In this document: positions 43,341-51,406 of the stretch, in pieces
Layout: each line of letters begins with the position of its first letter
Position numbering within the stretch: position 1 is the first letter of the stretch
NCBI RefSeq assembly: GCF_003664005.1
Contig: NZ_RCCJ01000001.1
Span: 1,116,001-1,180,000, forward strand
DNA from: Hydrogenivirga caldilitoris
Lineage (GTDB): Bacteria > Aquificota > Aquificia > Aquificales > Aquificaceae
DNA: 64,000 bases
Direction: 5' to 3'
Notes under the pieces: model-generated
What the model saw: only the letters and a program-made list of their open reading frames with translations
Told to the model about the DNA's origin: nothing
Databases searched by the model: none
Made by a program: the position numbers and the translations under genes

Positions 43341-44569
43341 TCCAGAACCCTGTCTATCTTCCTGCCTGTTATCTCCTCAAAGTACCTCTGTCCCACGCGT
43401 CCCAAAGAATGGGCTCCGAGAAGGATTATTGAAGTCTTCCCCTCGGCTATATCCTTCGCACTCTTCTCTATAAGTTTGGAAACCTCCTCCTCTTTATATC
43501 CCCTTCCGTCCTGAAGGGTGTCAGCAGGCACACCTATCAGGTTCTCTGCCTCTTCCTTGCCTATCAGGAGAACTCTCGTCTTTTCTGGCACGAACTCGGC
43601 ATTTAATCTTACCTCTATTCTATTTTCAAGAAGCAGACCCTTGTACTCCTTTGGCACTCTGAAAGTAGGGGAGGTATGAGCGGGGATTTCTTCAAGAGGA
43701 CAATCTTTCAGGCTGTCGGTTAAGATAATCCTTACGAATTGTTTGTTGAGGTAAAGGGTGTCTCCTACTACCCTTTCTACGTCTGCCCTTACTTTACCCC
43801 TTATCGGTTGTGAGTAGGGTACCACGATGGAGGGTATGGCTTTGTTATTAACCCAGACTCCTCCTTCCAGGAGTTTCCAGCCGAGGAAGGGAATTTCAAA
43901 CTCCTTTACGGGAAGCTTAAGCTCTTCCACCTTAACTCTCAGGGTCTTTATAAATAGGCTCTCCTCCTTGGAGCCAGGTCTCCTTCCACTGAAGGATACG
44001 AGGTCCCAGAATATCTCCCCCTCTTTCTGTTTGAAGAGTCCATATATACAACCGCAGTAATCCTGCTGGTAAAGCTCGTTCTCCTTAGTCAGACGGAACA
44101 TCTCCTGGGTCCCCCCGCCCTTTCTGTAATCGGGGGCTATGAATCTAACCCCATACTGCGAAGCAGTCTTCTCCCCGCTTTCCTTCAGCTGCTGAAATTT
44201 CTTCTTTGGGCTCATGAGCAGGGTTGTGGTAAAGCCCTCACACCCGAGTTCCTTTGCAAGCTGGGCAGACCTCTGCAGCCTCAGGTCAAAGCAAACGGAG
44301 CATCTTTCTCCCCTTTCAGGTTCATGTTCAAGACCCTTTACCGCCCCAAGCCAGCCCTCCACGTTATACTCACCCTCTATAAGCTTAATTCCCAGTCTAT
44401 TGCAGGTTCTTTGGGTTTCAATGAGCCTCAGTTTATACTCCTCATAAGGATGGATGTTAGGGTCGTAAAAGAAACCTATAAGCTCTGAACCGGGATTGTC
44501 CTGCCGGAACCTTTCAAGGAAGTAAAGGGCATCGGGCGCACAGCAGATATGAACGAGAAACCTTCCCAT
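43331..44569 (-). CDS. queH: Epoxyqueuosine reductase QueH with long C-terminal extension
   Basis: QueH reduces epoxyqueuosine to queuosine in tRNA. The N-terminal ~185 residues have its signatures: HICCAPDALY, YDPNIHPYEEYKLRL, RCSVCFDLRL, TTTLLMSPKKKFQQL and DYCGCIYGL; the paired Cys bind iron-sulphur and iron. The remaining ~225 residues form an extra domain of mixed beta character, ending with a GKTSIILLGAHSLGRVG segment, that I do not recognise. It is the last gene of the dnaJ-hspR group. Confidence 0.85.
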   Translation of the reverse strand: MGRFLVHICCAPDALYFLERFRQDNPGSELIGFFYDPNIHPYEEYKLRLIETQRTCNRLGIKLIEGEYNVEGWLGAVKGLEHEPERGERCSVCFDLRLQRSAQLAKELGCEGFTTTLLMSPKKKFQQLKESGEKTASQYGVRFIAPDYRKGGGTQEMFRLTKENELYQQDYCGCIYGLFKQKEGEIFWDLVSFSGRRPGSKEESLFIKTLRVKVEELKLPVKEFEIPFLGWKLLEGGVWVNNKAIPSIVVPYSQPIRGKVRADVERVVGDTLYLNKQFVRIILTDSLKDCPLEEIPAHTSPTFRVPKEYKGLLLENRIEVRLNAEFVPEKTRVLLIGKEEAENLIGVPADTLQDGRGYKEEEVSKLIEKSAKDIAEGKTSIILLGAHSLGRVGQRYFEEITGRKIDRVLDYP

Positions 44570-44579
44570 GAAAAAGAGT

Positions 44580-44978
44580 TTACCTGCCCGCTTTCTTGGA
44601 GGGTATGATATCGTCCAGCTTCATAACCTTCCTTTTAGGAACGCTCACTATAGCCTTACGGAGGTCTTCACCCTCATAAACCTTTGAAAGTTCTGTCTGT
44701 ATGAACTCAAAGAGTTGGTCTATCTGCTTCTGTAGCTCCTCAAGCTGCTCTTTCATATTGAGTATTATGTCAACACCTGCAAGGTTCACACCGAGCTCCC
44801 TTGTGAGGAATAGGATAAACTCAAGTCTCTCCAGGTCCTCTTCGGAGTAAAGGCGTGTATTCCCCTCAGTTCTTGAGGGTTTTAAAAGCCCCTCTCTTTC
44901 ATAAAGCCTGAGAGTCTGAGGGTGTATATCATACATTCTTGCAACAACACCTATAGTGTAAAGTCCCTTCTTTTTCAT
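44580..44978 (-). CDS. hspR: HspR-like MerR-family heat-shock repressor
   Basis: A 132-residue MerR-family regulator. The N-terminal helix-turn-helix is YTIGVVARMYDIHPQTLRLYEREGL, followed by GNTRLYSEEDLERLEFI and a helical tail. The gene is directly downstream of dnaJ, as HspR genes often are, and dnaJ has a HAIR-like operator. HspR binds HAIR sites and releases when DnaK is busy with unfolded protein. A general MerR regulator remains possible. Confidence 0.82.
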   Translation of the reverse strand: MKKKGLYTIGVVARMYDIHPQTLRLYEREGLLKPSRTEGNTRLYSEEDLERLEFILFLTRELGVNLAGVDIILNMKEQLEELQKQIDQLFEFIQTELSKVYEGEDLRKAIVSVPKRKVMKLDDIIPSKKAGR

Positions 44979-44983
44979 GGCTC

Positions 44984-46126
44984 TTACCTCTTTTTAATTC
45001 TTTCGGGTTCTGGCAATAGCTCCTTAAGTTCTTTCAAGAGCTTCTCTACTTTCTTCCCGTCTTTAAACACCTTTTCCAGCATTCCTATCTTTGGCACTTC
45101 TATGTTTACCCTGACGTACATGTCCCCTCTACCGTTGCCCCTCAACCGGGGCATGCCGTGCCCACTCACCTTTATCAAGTCTCCATGCTGGGTACCCGAT
45201 GGTATCTTTACCTTCACCTTTTCCCCTGAAATCGTCGGTACCTCTATCTCCGTTCCCAGGACTGCCTCGGGGAAGGTAACATTTACATCTATGTAGAGGT
45301 CATCACCTCTTCTCTCAAACATCTTGTGAGGTCTTACCCTGACCTGGATGTACAGGTTTCCGGGTGGTCCACCGAACCTGCCCGCATGACCTTTCCCTTC
45401 CACGAGGAGTTTTGAACCCGTATCAACACCAGGGGGAATTCTAACCTTTATGCTTTCAGTCTTTCTTACGGTTCCTCTCCCGTTACACTCCTTACAAAGC
45501 TCATAAACCACACCCTCACCGTAACAGGTGGGACAAGTCTGAGCTATGGTCATAAAGAACTGCCTCTGGACCACCTGCCCGCTTCCCCCACATGTAGGGC
45601 AGGTCCTCACACCCTTGCTCTGGTCATAACCCATGCCTTTACAGGAGGGGCATTCTACCTCTCTCTCCACGTCAACGTTAACAGTTGTTCCATTAAAAGC
45701 CTCCTCCAAGGACACCTCTACGGTTCTGTATATGTCATCTCCCCGGACAGGTCTGTGTCCTGCCCTTCTCTTTCCACGGGTAGCCCTCTCAAAAATGGTG
45801 TCAAAAAAGTCTCCAAATCCACCTCCACCAAATATCTCGTTGAGGAGTTCATCTATGCTCGGTATGTTCTGGTACACCTGCTCCTGAGCGCCCATACCTT
45901 CAAAGGCTGCGTGTCCATACTTGTCGTACAGCTTCCTCTTTTCCGGGTCTGACAGAACCTGATAGGCTTCGTTTATCTCTTTGAACTTTTCCTCCGCTTC
46001 TGGGCTCTTGTTAATATCAGGATGATACTTCCTCGCGAGCTTTCTAAAAGCTTTCTTTATCTCTTCCTGGCTCGCATTCTTTGGAACTCCAAGTATCTCA
46101 TAGTAATCCTTCTTAGTGGAAGGCAT
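44984..46126 (-). CDS. dnaJ: Chaperone DnaJ
   Basis: DnaJ delivers unfolded proteins to DnaK and stimulates its ATPase. The J domain (residues 5-70) has the HPD motif ([12 protein letters not shown]). A Gly/Phe-rich section with [10 protein letters not shown] follows. The zinc-finger domain has four repeats, [24 protein letters not shown] and CKECNGRG. The C-terminal substrate domains end at about residue 345. AGGAGG precedes the ATG. It starts the unit that includes hspR and queH; the promoter is listed separately. Confidence 0.97.
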   Translation of the reverse strand: MPSTKKDYYEILGVPKNASQEEIKKAFRKLARKYHPDINKSPEAEEKFKEINEAYQVLSDPEKRKLYDKYGHAAFEGMGAQEQVYQNIPSIDELLNEIFGGGGFGDFFDTIFERATRGKRRAGHRPVRGDDIYRTVEVSLEEAFNGTTVNVDVEREVECPSCKGMGYDQSKGVRTCPTCGGSGQVVQRQFFMTIAQTCPTCYGEGVVYELCKECNGRGTVRKTESIKVRIPPGVDTGSKLLVEGKGHAGRFGGPPGNLYIQVRVRPHKMFERRGDDLYIDVNVTFPEAVLGTEIEVPTISGEKVKVKIPSGTQHGDLIKVSGHGMPRLRGNGRGDMYVRVNIEVPKIGMLEKVFKDGKKVEKLLKELKELLPEPERIKKR

Positions 46127-46162
46127 TTATAAACCTCCTATAAATCTTTCTCCTGCGTTATT

Positions 46163-46192
46163 AAGATAAAATTTGAGTGGGTTTATGTCAAG
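46163..46192 (-). promoter_or_regulatory. dnaJ promoter with HAIR-like HspR operator
   Basis: On the minus strand TTGACA (46191-46186), 17 bases and TATCTT (46168-46163) form a promoter. CTTGACA-N7-ACTCAAA (46192-46172) matches the HspR HAIR element CTTGAGT-N7-ACTCAAG at 11 of 14 positions with correct spacing. It overlaps the -35 and the end of truB. hspR is the next gene after dnaJ. Confidence 0.65.
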
Positions 46193-47063
46193 TTTGTGAG
46201 CCCTCGGGCAAGACCAGCCTCTCCGGTTTCAAGATGGCGCTCTTAACGCTCCCTATCCCAACGAAGAGGCTATCAATGTAAATGGTAACATAACCGTCCT
46301 GCACCTTGTTCTTTATGAGGACAGGATTCCCGTTAAGAATCCTTTTTCCGGTAAAGAAGTCAAGGCTTATCTTGGGCAGAAAATAGAAGGCTTCTTCCAT
46401 AGAAAGTACATAACTCCAGGGGTCAGAGGAGCTAAGGAATTCTTCAAGACCCACACTTTCCTGAAGTGAGAAGGGACCAACAGATTCTCTCACAAGCTCC
46501 TTAACTACAGCTCCTACACCAAGTCTCTGACCGAGGTCGTGGATAAGAGTTCTTACGTAAGTGCCGGAAGATACAACCATCTTCAGTTCAAGCTCAGGAG
46601 GTTCACACCTCTCCATACTCAGCTCGTATACTTTAACCTTTACAGGTTTTAACTGAGGTTGAATCCCCTTTCTCGCAAGCCTGTAGGCTCTCTTCCCCTC
46701 CACCTTTTTTGCCGAGAAGGGAGGTGGCAACTGCTCTATCTCTCCCCTGAAGTCTTCAAGGGCTCTTTTAACCTCACCACAATCTACAGAAACCTCGGCG
46801 GTTTTTAAAATTTTCCCCTCAACATCGTAGGTGTCCGTGCTGAATCCTAAGAGCGCTGTTACCCTGTAAGTTTTATCCATCTCCACAAAGAGCCAGGAAA
46901 AACGGGTAGCTTTCCCTACAAGTAGCACAAGAACACCCGTAGCTAAGGGGTCAAGGGTACCTGTATGACCCACCTTTGCTTTGAGCTTCTTCTTCACCTT
47001 TTCAACTACTCTGGTGGAGGTTATCCCTCTTGGTTTATTTATTACAAGAAGTCCATCCCTCAT
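46188..47063 (-). CDS. truB: tRNA pseudouridine synthase B
   Basis: TruB makes pseudouridine 55 in the T loop of tRNAs. The 291 residues contain INKPRGITSTRVV, GHTGTLDPLATGVL with the catalytic Asp, TATRFSW-like GKATRFSWLF and LIHDLGQRLGVGAVVKELVR. A C-terminal PUA-like tail may be present (residues 240-291). The start overlaps the sigma-factor stop by one base. It is usual for truB to follow other RNA genes; here it closes the bioH-to-sigma operon. Confidence 0.95.
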   Translation of the reverse strand: MRDGLLVINKPRGITSTRVVEKVKKKLKAKVGHTGTLDPLATGVLVLLVGKATRFSWLFVEMDKTYRVTALLGFSTDTYDVEGKILKTAEVSVDCGEVKRALEDFRGEIEQLPPPFSAKKVEGKRAYRLARKGIQPQLKPVKVKVYELSMERCEPPELELKMVVSSGTYVRTLIHDLGQRLGVGAVVKELVRESVGPFSLQESVGLEEFLSSSDPWSYVLSMEEAFYFLPKISLDFFTGKRILNGNPVLIKNKVQDGYVTIYIDSLFVGIGSVKSAILKPERLVLPEGSQT

Positions 47064-47992
47064 CAGCTCAAAAAGTCCTTGAGGTGTCTCTTCATAGCTA
47101 AACTTCTCAACTTTCTAAGAGCTCTCGTCTCAAGCTGACGGACCCTCTCCCTTGACACACCCAAGATGTCTCCTATCTCTCTAAGGGTTTTAGGCTCATT
47201 TCCCTTCAAACCGAAGCGAAGCTCAATAACCCTTCTCTCCTTCTCGGGAAGCTTATCAAGAAGGTCGTATATTTCCCTCTCAAGTACTTCCTGTATAACA
47301 CTCTCTTCAACCTCAGCTGTTCCGTGTTTGCTGAGGAAGTCTACAAAGAAGGTATCCTCATTCTCCCCCACAGGTGCATCAAGGGATAACGGTATCCTGC
47401 ATACCTGGAGGTATTTTTCAACCTCTTCTGGAGAGACCTTGTAGCCCTCCTCATTGAACTTCTCTTCTATCTCCTCTTCCGTAGGCTCCCTGCCGAGCTC
47501 CTTAGCTAACTCCTTGGCTATCATCTCCTTACTGAGCTGTTCGGCAACCTCTTCCGGTACAGGCTCCCTCTCAAGCTCCTTTGCCAGCTCTGCATATATA
47601 GTGCCTATCTTACTGATAAGATGAGATTGCTTCAGAGGTATCCTCACGGCACCGGTTTGTTGGGAAAGGGCTTGCATTATTGCCTGCCTTATCCACCATA
47701 CTGCGTAGGATATGAACTTTACGCCCCTCTCCGGGTCAAACCTCTTGGCAGCCTCTAAAAGACCTAAGTTGCCTGCAGCTATCAACTCCGAGAAGGGAAG
47801 TCCGTAGCCTATGTACTGCTTCGCCACGCTTACCACGAACCTAAGGTTAGACTCTACTAGCTTCTTCAATGCCTCTTCGTCCCCAGCCTGAGCCTTGCGG
47901 GCAAGCTCTTTCTCCTCTTCAGGCGTGAGTAGAGGTATCTTTGAGATTCTCTTAAGGTACTGATTTATAAGTTCCTGTTCAGTGTCAGGCAT
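47063..47992 (-). CDS. Sigma-70 family factor with duplicated region-3 segment
   Basis: A 309-residue alternative sigma factor, group 2-like. It lacks region 1.1. Region 1.2/2 starts with DTEQELINQYLKRISKIPLL and has RFDPERGVKFISYAVWWIRQAI (2.3-2.4). Region 4 has PKTLREIGDILGVSRERVRQLE. Between them region 3 has two tandem copies of an AKELxREPxxEExxE helix (about residues 133-155 and 157-180), where most sigma factors have one. It recognises -10/-35 promoters; its regulon cannot be read. It is transcribed with bioH, bioC and htrA. Confidence 0.92.
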   Translation of the reverse strand: MPDTEQELINQYLKRISKIPLLTPEEEKELARKAQAGDEEALKKLVESNLRFVVSVAKQYIGYGLPFSELIAAGNLGLLEAAKRFDPERGVKFISYAVWWIRQAIMQALSQQTGAVRIPLKQSHLISKIGTIYAELAKELEREPVPEEVAEQLSKEMIAKELAKELGREPTEEEIEEKFNEEGYKVSPEEVEKYLQVCRIPLSLDAPVGENEDTFFVDFLSKHGTAEVEESVIQEVLEREIYDLLDKLPEKERRVIELRFGLKGNEPKTLREIGDILGVSRERVRQLETRALRKLRSLAMKRHLKDFLS

Positions 47993-48000
47993 AGCTTACC

Positions 48001-49407
48001 TCACCTTAACCTTAAAGCCACGTAAACATTGTTTTCGCCTCTGCGCACAAGGAGAAGGGCTTTCGCCTTCCCAGCCTCCCTTAGGGCTTCTATTATGTTC
48101 TGAAACTCCCTGACACTCTTCACCTCTTTATAGTTTACCCTCATTATAACATCTCCAGGTCTGAGTCCGCTTAAGTCCGCCAAGCTCCCAGGAACCACAC
48201 CAACGACAAGGACACCTTCAACACCCAGACTCGCCTTCTCCTGAGGACTTAAATCTCTGAGGGAGATACCGAGGTCCTCAGAACCTCCTTCAATCTGGCC
48301 ACTTCCCACCTTTTCAGGTAGTTCCCCTATCTTCACCTTTATATTTTTCTCCTTACCGTTTCTAATCACGGTAAGTTCAACTACAGTGCCCGGCTTCGTT
48401 TTCATCACAGTAAACTGGAGGTCTCTAACGCTGTCAATCTTCTTGCCATCCAAGGAAACTATGATGTCTCCCACCTGAAGCCCCGCTTTGTCCGCTGGAC
48501 CACCTTTTACAACCTGTGCTACGAGTACACCCTCCTTTACACCTATAGCCTCCGCTATATCCGGGGTGATGTCTTGAATGACAACGCCAAGCCAGCCTCT
48601 AACGACCTTCCCGTGCTCAAGGATCTGGTCCATTACCCATTTGGCAAGGTTTATAGGAATGGCGAATCCGAGACCCTGTCCGGAAGCCACAATAGCCGTA
48701 TTTATACCTATGACCTCTCCGTATATGTTTATGAGAGGTCCCCCGGAGTTACCTGGATTTATGGCGGCATCTGTCTGGATATAGCTCTCATACTGGGTTA
48801 TGCCTATGCTTCTCCTGAGAGCAGAGACCACACCCACAGTAACGGTCCTCTCAAGTCCGTAGGGATTTCCTATAGCTATGGCGAGCTGTCCAACCTTCAC
48901 CCTGTCCGAATCACCCAGGGTCGCAATCCTGCTCTGGGCATCCTCAATACCCTTAGCATCAACCTCTATAACCGCAAGGTCTGTCTTGGGATCGGTTCCC
49001 ACCACCTTGGCAGGCTTTTCCGTATGCTTATCAAATCTGACAGTTATGCTTTTTGCATTCTCAACCACGTGGTTGTTTGTGAGTATGTAGAGTTTACCCT
49101 TGTCATACTTTACTATCACTCCAGAACCAAGGGAACGTCTTTCCCTCTTAAAGGGTTCTATGGGCAGGTTAAAGGGAAGGTCAAACTGTTCAAAGGGATT
49201 AAACTCTACCTCCTGCCTTGCGAATATGGTGACAACGGAGGGAGAAACCTTATCTATAACTTTTGAAAGTTCATTCTGAAAAGCTTCCAGAACACCTCCG
49301 CTGTTCATCTCATGCCTTGGCTCCGAAACGGTTGATATCTGCGGCTCCGCCTTACATCCCAGAAAGAAGGATAGCGTAAGTATGGAAATAAGGGTTAGGA
49401 CTCTCAT
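48001..49407 (-). CDS. degP: HtrA/DegP-type serine protease with two PDZ domains, lipoprotein
   Basis: A periplasmic protease/chaperone of 468 residues. ATG 49407 has AGGAGG six bases upstream; ATGs at 49425 and 49422 are less likely. The N-terminus MRVLTLISILTLSFFLGC is a lipoprotein signal, so the protein would be attached to a membrane. The catalytic triad is His in LTNNHVVENA, Asp in TDLAVIEVD and Ser in INPGNSGGPL. PDZ domains follow at about residues 265-355 and 375-460. The gene overlaps or adjoins bioC and the sigma gene. Confidence 0.94.
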   Translation of the reverse strand: MRVLTLISILTLSFFLGCKAEPQISTVSEPRHEMNSGGVLEAFQNELSKVIDKVSPSVVTIFARQEVEFNPFEQFDLPFNLPIEPFKRERRSLGSGVIVKYDKGKLYILTNNHVVENAKSITVRFDKHTEKPAKVVGTDPKTDLAVIEVDAKGIEDAQSRIATLGDSDRVKVGQLAIAIGNPYGLERTVTVGVVSALRRSIGITQYESYIQTDAAINPGNSGGPLINIYGEVIGINTAIVASGQGLGFAIPINLAKWVMDQILEHGKVVRGWLGVVIQDITPDIAEAIGVKEGVLVAQVVKGGPADKAGLQVGDIIVSLDGKKIDSVRDLQFTVMKTKPGTVVELTVIRNGKEKNIKVKIGELPEKVGSGQIEGGSEDLGISLRDLSPQEKASLGVEGVLVVGVVPGSLADLSGLRPGDVIMRVNYKEVKSVREFQNIIEALREAGKAKALLLVRRGENNVYVALRLR

Positions 49408-49421
49408 TCTGGTCCTCCTCA

Positions 49422-50075
49422 TCATAGCCTTACATACAAAAATAGCACACGAAAGAAAGCTCTTTCTATAGAGTTTATCAGGTTCAGGATTTCCCTTTTG
49501 GTTAGAGGTCGTTTGCGAAGGGGATTAAGGGAGCTGCCTGTGTAATGAAAGAACTTGACCAACTCCCACCCCTGAAAGGGGACTTCTATATTCTCAAGGA
49601 AGTATGAGCTCTCATAACCTTCTACAAAGTTCATCACACGACTCACACTCGGGAAGGGGAAATTCAGTCCTTGGAGACTCCCCTCCACAGGTACAGCAAG
49701 CCCAATACCTTCCCTCGCGACCCTTAAAGCCTCCGGCAGGCTTCTGGAAAGCTCTGTCCAGTGAAGAGAGAAGTTACTCAGAACGAAGTCAAAACTCTTA
49801 TCCTTAAAAGGAAGGTTCTCCGCATCCCCAACCACAGCAGTGCCGAACCTCTCCCTATAAGCCTGAGCCATCTTATCTGAAAGGTCAAGACCAAGGGTGA
49901 CGCATCTGTCTGGAAGAAGAGAGGACACGAAGCCAGTTCCGCAACCAAGGTCAAGAATTACACCGCTCGGTCTTACAAGCTCAACGAGCCTCAGAGCGGT
50001 CTCTCTCTGGGGGAGAGCCCACTTTTCATAGGTCTTTGCCGACCTTGAGAAGCGTAGAGAGTAAGCCCGTTTCAT
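49422..50075 (-). CDS. bioC: Malonyl-ACP O-methyltransferase BioC
   Basis: BioC methylates malonyl-ACP at the start of pimelate synthesis for biotin. The 217 residues hold the BioC-type N-terminus FSRSAKTYEKWALPQ, the SAM-binding motif VILDLGCGTGFVS, the acidic LGLDLSDKM and the LSNFSLHWTE segment characteristic of BioC. It overlaps the end of bioH by 50 bases, which is unusually long. Alternative SAM methyltransferase functions are possible, but the pairing with bioH supports BioC. Confidence 0.82.
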   Translation of the reverse strand: MKRAYSLRFSRSAKTYEKWALPQRETALRLVELVRPSGVILDLGCGTGFVSSLLPDRCVTLGLDLSDKMAQAYRERFGTAVVGDAENLPFKDKSFDFVLSNFSLHWTELSRSLPEALRVAREGIGLAVPVEGSLQGLNFPFPSVSRVMNFVEGYESSYFLENIEVPFQGWELVKFFHYTGSSLNPLRKRPLTKREILNLINSIERAFFRVLFLYVRL

Positions 50076-50664
50076 CTTCAGCAGGGAAATGACCTCCAGG
50101 GAGGACTATAAGTTTACTCCCTTTTATAAAATTGTAAAGCTTTAAGGCTTCTACAAAAGGAACTATCCGATCTCTCTCCCCATGGATTATAAAGGTCTTC
50201 TTTCCAAGAAGCGATAGCCACGGTCTTAGGTCGGTCTCCACATAGTCATCAAGCATCTTCATAGCTTGGTCCTCTTCAAGCTTGTCTTCAAAATCTCTGG
50301 GGTAGGCTAACTTTCTGAAGTAAGAAAGTCCCTCCTTCTTGATTCTGAGTTTGAATGCCCGCAAGTTCTTCTCAGACCAAGCATCTCCGAAGTAAGGGGA
50401 CGTTCCAACGAGGAACAGTCTGTTAACCTTGGAGGGAAATTTTAACGCAAGCAAGAGTGCTATTGTTCCCCCCATTGACCACCCTACAAGGTCATGCTTG
50501 CCAGGTAAAGAGAGAGCCAGGGAATTGACAAGGGAGTTGAAGTCTCTATAAGGCTCCCTACTCTCACCGTGGGCAGGGAGGTCTATCTTTATCCCCTCTA
50601 ACCTTCCAAAGACCTTTGAGGAGAAAGCCCAACCGTGAATAAACACAGGACTTATCAGAGCCAT
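50026..50664 (-). CDS. bioH: Alpha/beta hydrolase, probable BioH
   Basis: BioH cuts the methyl ester of pimeloyl-ACP once the chain is long enough. The 212 residues have the alpha/beta hydrolase motif HGWAFSSKVF near the start, the nucleophile elbow GWSMGG (Ser), the Asp in HGERDRIVPF and the His in LPGGHFPAEDE. ATG 50664 is chosen because upstream sequence runs into the divergent lptB; ATG 50691 is possible. The pairing with bioC supports BioH. It has a leaderless -10 arrangement. Confidence 0.78.
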   Translation of the reverse strand: MALISPVFIHGWAFSSKVFGRLEGIKIDLPAHGESREPYRDFNSLVNSLALSLPGKHDLVGWSMGGTIALLLALKFPSKVNRLFLVGTSPYFGDAWSEKNLRAFKLRIKKEGLSYFRKLAYPRDFEDKLEEDQAMKMLDDYVETDLRPWLSLLGKKTFIIHGERDRIVPFVEALKLYNFIKGSKLIVLPGGHFPAEDETGLLSTLLKVGKDL

Positions 50665-50676
50665 AGAGGAAATATA
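50665..50676 (-). promoter_or_regulatory. bioH -10 element, leaderless arrangement
   Basis: On the minus strand TATATT (50676-50671) is followed by six bases (TCCTCT) and the ATG at 50664. It supports 50664 as the bioH start. Confidence 0.4.
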
Positions 50677-50689
50677 ATAAGAGAAACCC

Positions 50690-51406
50690 ATGCTCAGAGC
50701 CAAAAACCTGAAAAAGAATTTCAAGGGTAGGAAGGTCATAAAGAACGTAAGCCTACGGTTGGAAAGGGGAGAGGTTGTTGGGCTTCTAGGACCAAATGGA
50801 GCGGGGAAAACAACCCTGTTCAACTCCCTTGTAGGTTTCGTGAAGGTAGATGGAGGTGTCATAGAGATTGACGGGGAGGACATAACCCACCTCCCACCCC
50901 ACGAGAGGGCTAAGAAGGGGATAGCTTTCCTTCCTCAGGAGCATACTCTCTTTGAAGACCTGACGGTGATTGATAACCTACTGATCTTCCTTGAGTTCTT
51001 TACCGACAGCTGGGAAGAAGCTGTAACCAGAGCTGAGGCACTCCTTGAGGACTTTGGTCTTCTGTCCTTTAGAAACCAGAAAGCCTACACCCTATCAGGA
51101 GGGCAGAAGAGAAGACTTGAGATAGCCAGAAGCCTCATCACAAAACCAAAGTATATCTTCTTTGACGAGCCCTTTGCTGGACTTGACCCTATAATAGTCA
51201 GCGACATAAGGAAGATGGTAAGGGACCTTAAACATCAGGACATAGGTATACTCATAACAGACCACAACGTAAGGGAAACCATAAGCATAGTTGACAGGGT
51301 TTACATAATCTCAGAGGGAAAGATAATAGCCAAGGGGCATCCATCGGATGTAGTTGAGCTTGAAGATGTCAGAAAAACCTATCTGGGGGAGGACTTCAGG
51401 CTATAG
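50690..51406 (+). CDS. lptB: LptB, lipopolysaccharide export ATPase
   Basis: LptB powers the Lpt bridge that moves lipopolysaccharide to the outer membrane. The 238 residues have Walker A GPNGAGKTTLFNSL, DITHLPPHERAKKGIAFLPQE (the typical LptB/LivF Q loop region), the signature YTLSGGQKRRLEIAR and Walker B YIFFDEPFAGLDPI. The HNVRETI motif is typical of LptB. It stands alone and its end overlaps the GGDEF-EAL gene by 11 bases. Confidence 0.93.
   Translation: MLRAKNLKKNFKGRKVIKNVSLRLERGEVVGLLGPNGAGKTTLFNSLVGFVKVDGGVIEIDGEDITHLPPHERAKKGIAFLPQEHTLFEDLTVIDNLLIFLEFFTDSWEEAVTRAEALLEDFGLLSFRNQKAYTLSGGQKRRLEIARSLITKPKYIFFDEPFAGLDPIIVSDIRKMVRDLKHQDIGILITDHNVRETISIVDRVYIISEGKIIAKGHPSDVVELEDVRKTYLGEDFRL

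Noticed and set aside
50665-50883. 73-residue N-terminal extension of BioH
   Set aside because: It is antisense to lptB and does not look like hydrolase or signal peptide sequence.
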